Shown here in pieces: positions 25,548 through 34,519 of a DNA stretch of 64,000 nucleotides (position 1 is its first letter; every line of letters starts with the position of its first letter). Position numbers and translations under genes: made by a program. Source of the DNA: JBCBWG01 sp036804185. GTDB lineage: Bacteria; Pseudomonadota; Alphaproteobacteria; Rhizobiales; Hyphomicrobiaceae. Under the pieces are notes generated by a model. It searched no databases, was not told the DNA's origin, and saw only the letters and a list, made by a program, of their open reading frames with translations. The stretch covers positions 1 through 64,000 of the forward strand of contig JBHJOC010000007.1 in assembly GCA_050330095.1 (NCBI GenBank), read 5' to 3'.

Positions 25548-27557
25548 TCAGGCCGTGGCGGGTGCCACTGGTCGTTGAGGCAGTGGGCGTTTCGGCCGCC
25601 GCAGGGCGAACAGTAGCGCAAGTCCAGCAAATAGGGCCGGCACGAGGGCGACATTGAAAGCTGTCAGCCGTGCTTTCAACCCGTCGACCTCGCGACGCAA
25701 CTCGTACTGCACGTTGCGCAGTTCCGCCCGTGTCGCGAGCATCTGCTGGCGAAACTCTCCAATTGCCCGCTCGGTCTCGACGTTGATCATCTCGCCGTCG
25801 CGGGCGCCGCTTGCCTGCGTGAGTTCAGCGAGCCTTCGCTCGGTGTCTTGCAGCCGTTGCACCAACTCGTTCTGGCGATTGAGGTATTTCGTTTCCGCTT
25901 CCTGTTCGAGTTGGGCGATCCGCTCGAATGGTCGGAACGACACGCCGCGGCTGCGAAGATCGGAGAGGGCGACACCGCCGACCATCTGCTCGACAGCGTT
26001 GAGAAGAAGTGCGGCGTTATTCGAGAACGGCTCGGCGATCACCTGGCCGAGGATGCGGCGCTGCCTGACCCAATTGCGGTCCATCAGCATGTCCGCATCA
26101 GCAAACACCAGAACGTTCGGGCGGGCCAATGAGGCTTTGACGGGTTCGCCCGTCGCTTCCGAACCCTCAGGCTTGCCATCGGGGAAGGCGGTTGCAAGCG
26201 TGCCGTCCAATCGCGCAGCGAGGATCAAGGGCGCGTCCGCCGGGGCGTAGTTCTGGCGTAGCGCCCGCGGATCCGCCTGAAAACTACCGGCCTCCATTGC
26301 CGGGACAAGACCGCCTTCGCGCGACGTCGTGACCAGAGGCACGAGGCGCGTCGTGCCGCTGGTCTCCGCGAAGGCTCCGGCAGAGGTCATGATGAGCGTC
26401 GTGAGCTGCGCAAACAGAGCATCGTCGCGCGCCATCTGTGCCGCGGTGATCGAGAGCCATGGCAAGTTTGCTGCTTCGACCTGACGACCGAACACCTCGC
26501 GTGTGGTGCGGATCGCGATCTGCGGGTCAGCCACAGCTTTCGCAGCGTCGTAGCCGACGCCCCATGCAGCAAACAGCTTCTCAAGATCCGATGACGGGTC
26601 CGGCGGTGGCATGCCAGGACGCAGCCCAGGCTGCGTTTCGGCGTAGGGATCGACGAATATCAGCGTCGCGCCGCCGGAAAGCACCCACTGGTCGATCGTG
26701 AACAGCGTCCGCTCGCTTAGATTTCGCGGATGGACCACAATGACGACGCGGGTGCCTGCGGGCAAAGCATCGACGTCGCCGCGGATGCGCTCAACGGCGT
26801 AGAGCTCGCGCAACTGACCGAGAATTTGCTGCTCGGGGATCTGCGCGACGGCATTCCCGTAAAGCCCGATGCCATCGAACAACGCGATCACGGGCTTTGC
26901 CGGCTGCGACAGCTCCGCGAGCATGCGCGTCAGATCGTATTCAAGGAAGGGTTCGCGATCGGGCGAGAAAACCGGAATGTTTGCACGTCCATTGGTCGAG
27001 TTGGTGGCGGCAAGGCCGAAGAAGAGCTCCTGTGGCGCGCCCGTGAGCCTGATCCGGTTGATGCCGAAGCCGACCGCCCGATCCTCGGCATCCGAGAAGG
27101 GCTTGGGATCAATCCGCTCTAGCGTGATCTTGCCGCGTGCAAGCCGCTCGTACGCCTGCAGCATCGCCGTGACGCGATTGGCGTATGCGGCAAGCTGGGG
27201 CGCTTGATTGATGAGTTCCTCCGAGAGGAACAGGCGCAGGTGAAGCGGTTCTTGCAACCCGGCAAGCAGCCCGCGCGTGCCCTGCGAAAGGGAATACAGC
27301 CCCTGTTGCGTCAGATCGATGCGCGTTGATCGCATCGCGTTCGATGCAATCACGTTGACTGCGAGAAACAGGACCACTGCGAGTGCGATCCCGCCACGCA
27401 GCAGTCTCGCGCGCGACAGGTTGCCGAGGTAGCTCTCGGCTCGCTCAACGGTCGTGCTGACAGCGGCTCTGCGGCTCGCACCGCCAGGGTGTTGCCTGAG
27501 CTGCTCCGTCGCTGCGCCATCGTCAGCGCGCCCGGTCGGTGCGTCGTTCATCGTCAT
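25548..27557 (-). CDS. Gld-type ABC system substrate/auxiliary subunit (GldG-like)
   Basis: A 669-residue protein anchored by a helix near the N-terminus (IALAVVLFLAVNVIASNAM) and another at the C-terminus (NVALVPALFAGLALLFAL). The periplasmic region starts TRIDLTQQGLYSLSQGTRGL, the pattern of the GldG family of uncharacterised ABC auxiliary proteins, and holds a thioredoxin-like/ABC_transp_aux domain (RIDPKPFSDAEDRAVGFG; PVIALFDGIGLYGN). A coiled coil (LNRQNELVQRLQDTERRLAE) precedes the last helix. It lies 9 bases after the permease gene. In Bacteroidetes the homologue is a gliding or secretion component; in alphaproteobacteria the function is unknown. Confidence 0.9.
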   Translation of the reverse strand: MTMNDAPTGRADDGAATEQLRQHPGGASRRAAVSTTVERAESYLGNLSRARLLRGGIALAVVLFLAVNVIASNAMRSTRIDLTQQGLYSLSQGTRGLLAGLQEPLHLRLFLSEELINQAPQLAAYANRVTAMLQAYERLARGKITLERIDPKPFSDAEDRAVGFGINRIRLTGAPQELFFGLAATNSTNGRANIPVFSPDREPFLEYDLTRMLAELSQPAKPVIALFDGIGLYGNAVAQIPEQQILGQLRELYAVERIRGDVDALPAGTRVVIVVHPRNLSERTLFTIDQWVLSGGATLIFVDPYAETQPGLRPGMPPPDPSSDLEKLFAAWGVGYDAAKAVADPQIAIRTTREVFGRQVEAANLPWLSITAAQMARDDALFAQLTTLIMTSAGAFAETSGTTRLVPLVTTSREGGLVPAMEAGSFQADPRALRQNYAPADAPLILAARLDGTLATAFPDGKPEGSEATGEPVKASLARPNVLVFADADMLMDRNWVRQRRILGQVIAEPFSNNAALLLNAVEQMVGGVALSDLRSRGVSFRPFERIAQLEQEAETKYLNRQNELVQRLQDTERRLAELTQASGARDGEMINVETERAIGEFRQQMLATRAELRNVQYELRREVDGLKARLTAFNVALVPALFAGLALLFALRRPKRPLPQRPVAPATA

Positions 27558-27566
27558 CGGCGAGCC

Positions 27567-28313
27567 TCACGAGGATTTTTCGAGATCGACGATCTGAATG
27601 TTGATCCAAAGGGCGACAGCGATCATCGAGGAGAAAAACACGATCGTTGAAAGCTCGATCACGCCTTCGGTCAGCCTGCTGAAGTGGGAAATGAACGAGA
27701 GTGACTGGACGATTTCGATCAAGAAGCCTGGCGCCCAACCGCGGACACTTGCGAGCACGAGATCGAACCCAGCCATGACCAGCAGGAAACCAGCGATCGC
27801 TGCGATGATGAAGGCGATGACCTGGTTTGTGGTGAGTGCCGAGATGCAGGACGCGAGGGCGAGAAAAGCTCCCGCCATCAGCCAACTTCCGAGGTAGCTC
27901 GCGAAGATCACGCCGTTATCGGGTGAGCCGAGGTAGTTGACCGTGAGCCACATGGGCGTGGTTAACAGGAGCGCGACACCGACGAATGCCCATCCGGCGA
28001 GGAATTTCCCAACGACCAGCTGCCAGATCCGCACTGGCAGCGTCATCAGCAGTTCGATGGTGCCGGACCGGCGCTCCTCTGCCCAAAGCCGCATGCCGAT
28101 TGCCGGCATCAGGACCATGAACAGCCACGGGTGCCACGTGAAGAAGCTTGCAAGATCGGCCTGTCCGCGATCGAAAAAGCCAGTTGCAAAAAACGCAAGC
28201 CCCGTCGAAAGCGCAAGAAAGACGAGCAGGAAGATCGCAGCGAGGGGCGTTGCGAAATAAGCGCGGAACTCACGCTCGACGATGGTGCGGACGATCCGGA
28301 TGTCATCTGTCAT
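27567..28313 (-). CDS. Gld-type ABC transporter permease (GldF/ABC-2 type)
   Basis: A 248-residue ABC-2-type permease with six helices. It starts VRTIVEREFRAYFATPLAAI, the typical amphipathic start followed by a first helix, and contains ERRSGTIELLMTLPVRIWQLV, a diagnostic stretch of the GldF/NosY permeases. The start at 28313 is preferred, with GGAG upstream. It sits between the ATPase gene (28437) and the GldG-like gene, all on the minus strand, so the operon is gldA-gldF-gldG-DUF4340. Confidence 0.92.
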   Translation of the reverse strand: MTDDIRIVRTIVEREFRAYFATPLAAIFLLVFLALSTGLAFFATGFFDRGQADLASFFTWHPWLFMVLMPAIGMRLWAEERRSGTIELLMTLPVRIWQLVVGKFLAGWAFVGVALLLTTPMWLTVNYLGSPDNGVIFASYLGSWLMAGAFLALASCISALTTNQVIAFIIAAIAGFLLVMAGFDLVLASVRGWAPGFLIEIVQSLSFISHFSRLTEGVIELSTIVFFSSMIAVALWINIQIVDLEKSS

Positions 28314-28436
28314 GGGTGTTGAACTCCGGGGCGGTCGGTTCAAAAGTTGGTTGAGGGGGCGAGACGTCGGCAGAGGGCTGGCGGGAGGCCCAGCATCGTG
28401 ATCGTGGTCATCGCGTCGAGCCTTCCCAGCCGTGCA

Positions 28437-29387
28437 TCAACTCGGTCGCTGCGTGCTTGTAATCTCGCGAAACACGTCCTCCAGGCGCGGCCGCCAGGGT
28501 CCGATGTCCTCGACCTCGAGCCCGCTCTGGCGCACAGCTTCGGCAAAGGTCCCCGGCTCTCCGTCAGCCTCGCCAATATCGATCAACAGCTTGGTCGCAC
28601 CGTTGAATTGCTCAATGACTTCGATACGGCTGTCGGCCGTGATCGGTCGCAGCCTCTCGATGACCTGCTGTGGTTGGTGGGCGCTGACGGTGAGCCTGAT
28701 CCGGTTCTGCCTGCCGGCCCGCGCGACGAGAGCTTCAGGCGTGGCGTCGGCGACGACTTTGCCGGCCGCGATGATGACGGCGCGGGAGCACACGGCCTCG
28801 ACCTCTTCGAGAATGTGGGTCGAGATCACGATCGCCTTGTTCGGGGCGATCTCCTGGATGAGCGCGCGCATCTCGTGCTTCTGGTTCGGATCGAGGCCAT
28901 CAGTCGGCTCGTCGAGGATCAGCACATCCGGGTCGTGGATCAGGGCCTGTGCGATGCCGACGCGGCGCTTGAAGCCTTTCGAGAGGGCTTCGATCGGCTT
29001 GTTCCAGACTTCTGCGATATTAATGCGATCAGCCATGATCGCGAGCCGATCGTCGAGGTGCTGACCAGAGAGCCCACGAATCTTGCCGACGAACGTGAGA
29101 AAATCGGCGACGCTCATGTCAGCGTAGGCTGGCGCGCCTTCCGGCAGGTAACCGAGCTTGCGCTTTGCCGCGAGCGGCGCGGTTCCAACATCATGGCCGC
29201 AAATCTCGGAACTGCCGCCATCAGGCTCCATGAAGCCCGTGATCATGCGCATCGTCGTGGATTTGCCCGCGCCGTTCGGGCCGAGAAAGCCGACGACCTC
29301 GCCGCGCGCCACCTCGAGGGACACGTGATCAACGGCAGTCTGGGCCCCAAAACGCTTCACAAGTTCGCGCGCACGGATCAGACTCAT
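28437..29387 (-). CDS. Gld-type ABC transporter ATPase (GldA-like)
   Basis: A 316-residue cytoplasmic ATPase. Walker A is GPNGAGKST, the signature is LSKGFKRRVG, as usual in this ABC-2 subgroup, and Walker B runs LILDEPTDGLDPNQ. The C-terminal 80 residues after the switch histidine (ISTHILEE) form the extra domain of GldA/CcmA-type ATPases. It leads the operon. The 293 bases upstream carry its promoter and that of the divergent oxidoreductase gene. Confidence 0.92.
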   Translation of the reverse strand: MSLIRARELVKRFGAQTAVDHVSLEVARGEVVGFLGPNGAGKSTTMRMITGFMEPDGGSSEICGHDVGTAPLAAKRKLGYLPEGAPAYADMSVADFLTFVGKIRGLSGQHLDDRLAIMADRINIAEVWNKPIEALSKGFKRRVGIAQALIHDPDVLILDEPTDGLDPNQKHEMRALIQEIAPNKAIVISTHILEEVEAVCSRAVIIAAGKVVADATPEALVARAGRQNRIRLTVSAHQPQQVIERLRPITADSRIEVIEQFNGATKLLIDIGEADGEPGTFAEAVRQSGLEVEDIGPWRPRLEDVFREITSTQRPS

Positions 29388-29680
29388 GACGGAGCGTTCC
29401 TTCGCAGCAGCAAGTTGGGGTGTGCGAGCTTCAGGTCGATCAGCCGCAGATGGCAGAGCACCACACAGTGCTGTGGGTCACCTAGAGGAACGTCTCTCGA
29501 TTTCAAGTCCCTTTGTCAGCTTCGGCAAACGACGAGACGAGGCTGGACCGCTCAGCGGGCCTTGAGGAAGGACCTAACGACGGGTTTCGCTGACATGTCA
29601 GTGTCATGTTTCGATGCATCATTTTGCTGAGTGCGCTTAAGATCTGAAGAGCAATCAACTCATCCTCGGGCAAGTTGGCT
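29388..29680. other. Divergent promoter region with a perfect 12-base palindrome
   Basis: This region serves both the Gld operon (minus) and the NAD(P)H oxidoreductase gene (plus). It contains the perfect palindrome CTGACATGTCAG at 29590-29601, followed at once by a second TGTCATG, 80 bases before the oxidoreductase start. This could be an operator for a dimeric regulator. No small gene was seen. Confidence 0.4.
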
Positions 29681-30265
29681 ATGGCGCGAGCGCGCAAAAT
29701 CCTGATCCTGAACGGCCACCCAGACCCGTCACCTGAGCGGCTCGGGCGCGCGCTCGCGCTAGCTTACGCGGAGGGCGCATCGGCTGGCGGTCATGATGTC
29801 CGGGTGACCCACATTGCCGAACTGTCGTTCCCGATCCTTCGCAGCAAGGCTGAATTCGATGGCGAAGCTCCGGACGTCATCGTCAAGGCGCAAGACGACA
29901 TGCGCTGGGCAGAGCATATCGTCCTCGTCTACCCGCTTTGGCACGGGATGCTCCCGGCCTTCCTGAAAGCGTTCCTCGAACAGGTCTTCAGGGCAGGGTT
30001 TGCCATGCATGTGAGCGAGACGGGCTGGACACCGATGCTCAAGGGCAAGTCGGCGCGCGTGGTTGTGACAATGGGTATGCCAACGCTCTTCTACCGCTTC
30101 TACTTCTTCGCGCACTCTCTGGCGGCGCTCAGGCGCAACATTCTGGGCTTCAGTGGCATGGCGCCCGTTCGCACGACACTCTACGGCATGATCGAGACCG
30201 TGAGCGCCGAAACACGGGCAGGCTGGCTTGAGGAGATGCGGGCGCTTGGCCGGCGCGCGACTTGA
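29681..30265 (+). CDS. NAD(P)H-dependent oxidoreductase, flavodoxin-like fold (MdaB/NQO type)
   Basis: A 194-residue flavin enzyme of the NAD(P)H quinone reductase / MdaB family. It begins with the FMN/FAD-binding strand and loop ILILNGHPDPSPERLGRALA, has the FDGEAPDVIVKAQDDMRWAEHIVLVYPLWH core typical of the family (quoted parts: RWAEHIVLVYPLWH) and a GFAMH loop. Members reduce quinones by two electrons and protect against redox stress. The ATG at 29681 is chosen over TTG at 29675. It is alone, divergent from the Gld operon and has a palindrome upstream. Confidence 0.88.
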   Translation: MARARKILILNGHPDPSPERLGRALALAYAEGASAGGHDVRVTHIAELSFPILRSKAEFDGEAPDVIVKAQDDMRWAEHIVLVYPLWHGMLPAFLKAFLEQVFRAGFAMHVSETGWTPMLKGKSARVVVTMGMPTLFYRFYFFAHSLAALRRNILGFSGMAPVRTTLYGMIETVSAETRAGWLEEMRALGRRAT

Positions 30266-30349
30266 GCATAGCACGAGAGAATTGTTCGCTGAGCAGTGGC
30301 GCGCCGGGCCGTGTAGAGGTAGAGCCTCACGGCTCTGTTGGAGGCTTCA

Positions 30350-31009
30350 ATGCTCAAGATTTACGGTGTCTATCGATCCCGCGCGACGCGCAATATCTGG
30401 CTCTGCAATGAGATGGGGATCCCATTTGAGCTTGTCCCGGTCGTACAGGCGAACCGGGTCGCAAATCCCTCTGCAGCCGACGCGCCCCTGCATTCAAAAT
30501 CGCCCGCGTTCCTGGCGGTCAATCCTAACGGGCACGTTCCGGCCCTGGTCGATGGCGACCTGACGCTGTGGGAATCTCTCGCGATGAACCTCTACATCGC
30601 AAAGAAGCACAGTGGTCCGCTCGCGCCGGCCGACCTCGCCGAGGATGCGCTGATGACGATGTGGACCATCTGGGCGATCACGGAGGTCGAACCGCATGCG
30701 GTGCAGATCATCTACCACAAGGCGATGAAGCCCGAAGCTGAGCGCGATCCCAACGTTGTTGCCGCCTCGATCGCTGCGCTCAGAGCACCGCTTCGCGTCC
30801 TCGACGAGCACCTCCTCAAGTCAGGCGGTCATGTCGTTGGCGCCAGGTTCACGGTCGCAGACATCAACCTCGCCGAGTGCCTGAGGTACGCGCAACTCGC
30901 GCCAGAGACCTTCGAAGGGGCTCCACATGTGTCTAACTGGCTCAAGGCCTGTCAGGCCAGACCAGCGTTCGAGGCGATGATGGAACGGCGGAACGCCGAG
31001 CCGGCCTGA
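30350..31009 (+). CDS. Glutathione S-transferase family protein
   Basis: A 219-residue cytosolic protein with an N-terminal thioredoxin-like domain (LKIYGVYRSRATRNIWLCNE) and the glutathione-binding loop NPNGHVPALVDGDLTLWESLA, followed by an all-helical C-terminal domain with ARFTVADINLAE, the conserved N-capping motif. TGGAGG lies 6 bases before the ATG at 30350. The catalytic residue could be the Ser or Arg near position 9-11. Substrate unknown. It sits before the enolase gene without an obvious link. Confidence 0.9.
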   Translation: MLKIYGVYRSRATRNIWLCNEMGIPFELVPVVQANRVANPSAADAPLHSKSPAFLAVNPNGHVPALVDGDLTLWESLAMNLYIAKKHSGPLAPADLAEDALMTMWTIWAITEVEPHAVQIIYHKAMKPEAERDPNVVAASIAALRAPLRVLDEHLLKSGGHVVGARFTVADINLAECLRYAQLAPETFEGAPHVSNWLKACQARPAFEAMMERRNAEPA

Positions 31010-31125
31010 GGCGCGCCGCCTCACGCGCCATCGGCCGGGGGGCGGATTGCGCTCGCCGTCGCGTTTGTGCATAGGCCGTGGCGAGCCATGAGAGCAGAGT
31101 GCGCAAGTTCCTCGGGAAGGACCCC

Positions 31126-32430
<1,305 letters not shown>

Positions 32431-32485
32431 CCGCGCCCAGGCTGGCCAGCTTCGGAGCCGGCCGGTTCCGATTGGGACGACCTCG

Positions 32486-32779
32486 TCAATGCAGACGCAA
32501 CTCGCCGTCGACGAAGGTCATCTCGGCGGGCGAAATCAGGCCCTGATGTGCAACCCGGACGCGGTAAAGCCGGCCCTCGAGATTGACGCTCCAGAAGTCC
32601 AGGAATTGCCGAAGCTTCGGGAAACTCGGATGTTCGTCATAGTCCTGCCAGATGTAGGTTTGTAACAACGCGGGGTAGTCGGGCAGGCGGTAGAGGATTT
32701 CGGCGGTCGTCAGGCTGAACCCTTTCAGTTGAGCGATGAAGCCGCGGTCAATTCCGTTCGTGGTGGCGCTTTCCGTCAT
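32486..32779 (-). CDS. usg: Usg family protein
   Basis: A 97-residue protein of the Usg family, first noted upstream of trpF in Caulobacter. The core GFSLTTAEILYRLPDYPALL followed by TYIWQDYD and PKLRQFLDFW is diagnostic. Function is not established. The start at 32779 has GGAG about 6 bases upstream. It is convergent with eno, with only 55 bases between the stops, and is not next to trp genes here. Confidence 0.9.
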   Translation of the reverse strand: MTESATTNGIDRGFIAQLKGFSLTTAEILYRLPDYPALLQTYIWQDYDEHPSFPKLRQFLDFWSVNLEGRLYRVRVAHQGLISPAEMTFVDGELRLH

Positions 32780-33075
32780 CAAGAGCTCCAAATCGGTTGA
32801 TCCTTGACGGAGATCAGCGTATGCGGCGTTCGCGTCGGGTCAAGCCTCGCAAACGTGCAGCGATCGCAAATATTTCGTTCAATAACTGAGCGTTAGCAGC
32901 ATTGTCGCGGGAGTGCTGCCAGTTGCAAGGTCTGGCTTCGTGGCCATCAGGGTACCGCCGCTCTCCGGCATCTTGACCCGGAACCGCTGCCTTGGCATTG
33001 CCCGATTCATCAATGATCTCAGAGATGTAAAAGTAGAAGCCGCAATCGCCGCGATCGCAACGGGCGGAGCGTCAC
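32780..33075. other. Intergenic region upstream of usg and the amidase gene
   Basis: About 300 bases between two divergent genes. Frames running through it are short and weak. The amidase frame has stop codons at 33028 and 33034 here, which matters for its start. No hairpin or repeat stands out. Confidence 0.5.
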
Positions 33076-33900
33076 ATTCTTCGGTTCGCTGTCATATCTC
33101 TCGCGCTTGCTGTCGGCTGTCTCGGGATCGGGATCGCGCTGAACGAGGCCCACCGCCACGGCTGGTTCTGGGATGCGCCGCCGCGCGCGTGGCGGGAGGC
33201 TGCCGGCGCGAGCGACATGCTCGATGTGCCGGGTCGCGCAGTCGTCTATTGGGGCCGGCCAGATGCGCCCTATTCGGTCTATGCAACCAGGGGGATGCAG
33301 AAGCCGCGTGCGGTTATCGTCCACTACAACGTGCCGTCGCCGGTGTTGAGCCTGGTCAAGTACGGCCACCGGTCGGACCCCGCGCGCGGTGGGGCGTCAT
33401 TCGGCTATCATTTCTATATTTCACAGACGGGACGGATCGTGCAGGGAGCGCCGCTCTCACGGCGAACGAACCATATCAAGTCGACCGGAAATTCGGCGCG
33501 CACGGACGTGGGCCGGCATCTTTGGTCCGGTAACACCATCGGCGTTTCGCTCGTCGGCGCATGTGAGCCAAGGTCGGCGTCCGGCACCGGCACTTATGAT
33601 TGCTTGCGTGAGAAGCCGACACCGGCACAGATTGCCGCTGGGCTGGCTGTGATCGAAGCTCTGCAGGCGCGCTATCAGATGGCGTGCGATGCCGTCTTCG
33701 GACACGGCGAGCTTCAGACAGACCGCAAACCCTTCGAGGGCGCGGCCCTGACGACTGCCGCGCGAGGCGCATGCCTCGAGAGGTCCCTTGAGGCGCGCCC
33801 GGATCTCCTCGGCAAGCGGGAGACCGGTGATGCGGGCAGGGCACTGCCAGCACGGGAGACCAACACGATCCGGGCAGGGCCCCCTGGACGGTCGGGGTAG
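33076..33900 (+). CDS. Membrane-anchored N-acetylmuramoyl-L-alanine amidase domain protein
   Basis: The main domain (from about residue 80) resembles amidase_2/PGRP zinc amidases, which cut the sugar-peptide bond of peptidoglycan: VIVHYNVPSP, SFGYHFYISQTGRIVQG, RRTNHIKST, NTIGVSLVGACEP and the GHGELQTDRKP end motif. A membrane segment (FAVISLALAVGCLGIGIAL) is encoded in frame before the first ATG at 33217, but no ATG, GTG or TTG lies between it and the stop at 33034. GGAG at 33066-33069 is 6 bases before an ATT at 33076, so ATT initiation is proposed. If only the ATG at 33217 is used, the protein loses its anchor. Confidence 0.65.
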   Translation: MLRFAVISLALAVGCLGIGIALNEAHRHGWFWDAPPRAWREAAGASDMLDVPGRAVVYWGRPDAPYSVYATRGMQKPRAVIVHYNVPSPVLSLVKYGHRSDPARGGASFGYHFYISQTGRIVQGAPLSRRTNHIKSTGNSARTDVGRHLWSGNTIGVSLVGACEPRSASGTGTYDCLREKPTPAQIAAGLAVIEALQARYQMACDAVFGHGELQTDRKPFEGAALTTAARGACLERSLEARPDLLGKRETGDAGRALPARETNTIRAGPPGRSG

Positions 33901-33944
33901 TCAGGGACCACGCTCGCGCGCAGTCCCCGACGATTTGGGGGGCA

Positions 33945-34334
33945 TCAGGCCGGGATCGAGGTGGCGCCGCCGGTGAAGTACATCGCGGCTCCAAAGACCA
34001 CCGCGAAAACGATCGCCGTCATGAGCGCGTTCACGAAGCGGCTCTGAAACGACAGCATGTTCGCGATCAGGTCGATCACGAAGACGATGCCGGCCGCGGT
34101 CGCAATCAACTGGACGAGCATTGCCTGGCTCATCTGCCGGACTTCTGGCGGCAGCATCGCCTGATCGACGAAATAAAACAGCGCAGCATAAATCGCGGCA
34201 AACACGATCGCGGTGACGAGCGCGTTCACGAAGCGGCTTTTGAACGACAGCAGGTTGCCGATATAGCCGATGACGAATAAGACGCCTGCGCCAGCGAGCA
34301 CTTTCGTGAGCATGGCGGTTTCAGCGGGCGACAT
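33945..34334 (-). CDS. Small membrane protein made of an internal duplication
   Basis: A 129-residue protein with four helices in two very similar halves. The first half has LLSFKSRFVNALVTAIVFAA, the second has MLSFQSRFVNALMTAIVFAV, in the same relation to a preceding VLFVIGYIGN or IVFVIDLIAN segment. The DNA of the halves is also alike, so the duplication is fairly recent or under selection. GGAGG precedes the ATG at 34334. I do not recognise the family; a pore or scaffold role would be a guess. It is monocistronic between the amidase gene and a terminator. Confidence 0.75.
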   Translation of the reverse strand: MSPAETAMLTKVLAGAGVLFVIGYIGNLLSFKSRFVNALVTAIVFAAIYAALFYFVDQAMLPPEVRQMSQAMLVQLIATAAGIVFVIDLIANMLSFQSRFVNALMTAIVFAVVFGAAMYFTGGATSIPA

Positions 34335-34437
34335 GGTTGCACTCCTCCGTTCGGCCTGGAGGTTCCCCCTCCGGCGCGGCGAGGTGCATACCGTGCTTAT
34401 GTGTCGATTGTGTACCCTTGTCGTGCGGTGCGGCAAC

Positions 34438-34464
34438 AAAAAGGGCGCCCATGGGAGGGCGCCC
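34438..34464 (-). terminator. Rho-independent terminator of the molybdenum hydroxylase operon
   Basis: On the minus strand a hairpin of GGGCGCCC, six-base loop, GGGCGCCC is followed by five T. It lies about 56 bases past the stop of the large subunit gene (34520) and before the promoter of the duplicated membrane protein gene. Confidence 0.85.
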
Positions 34465-34519
34465 GGCTTCCGGGTCGTGGTCATTCGTCGTAGCCGCGAT
34501 CAAGTTCGAGGTCGGGACC

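Noticed and set aside
28347..29630. 427-residue plus-strand frame
   Set aside because: Antisense to the Gld ATPase gene.
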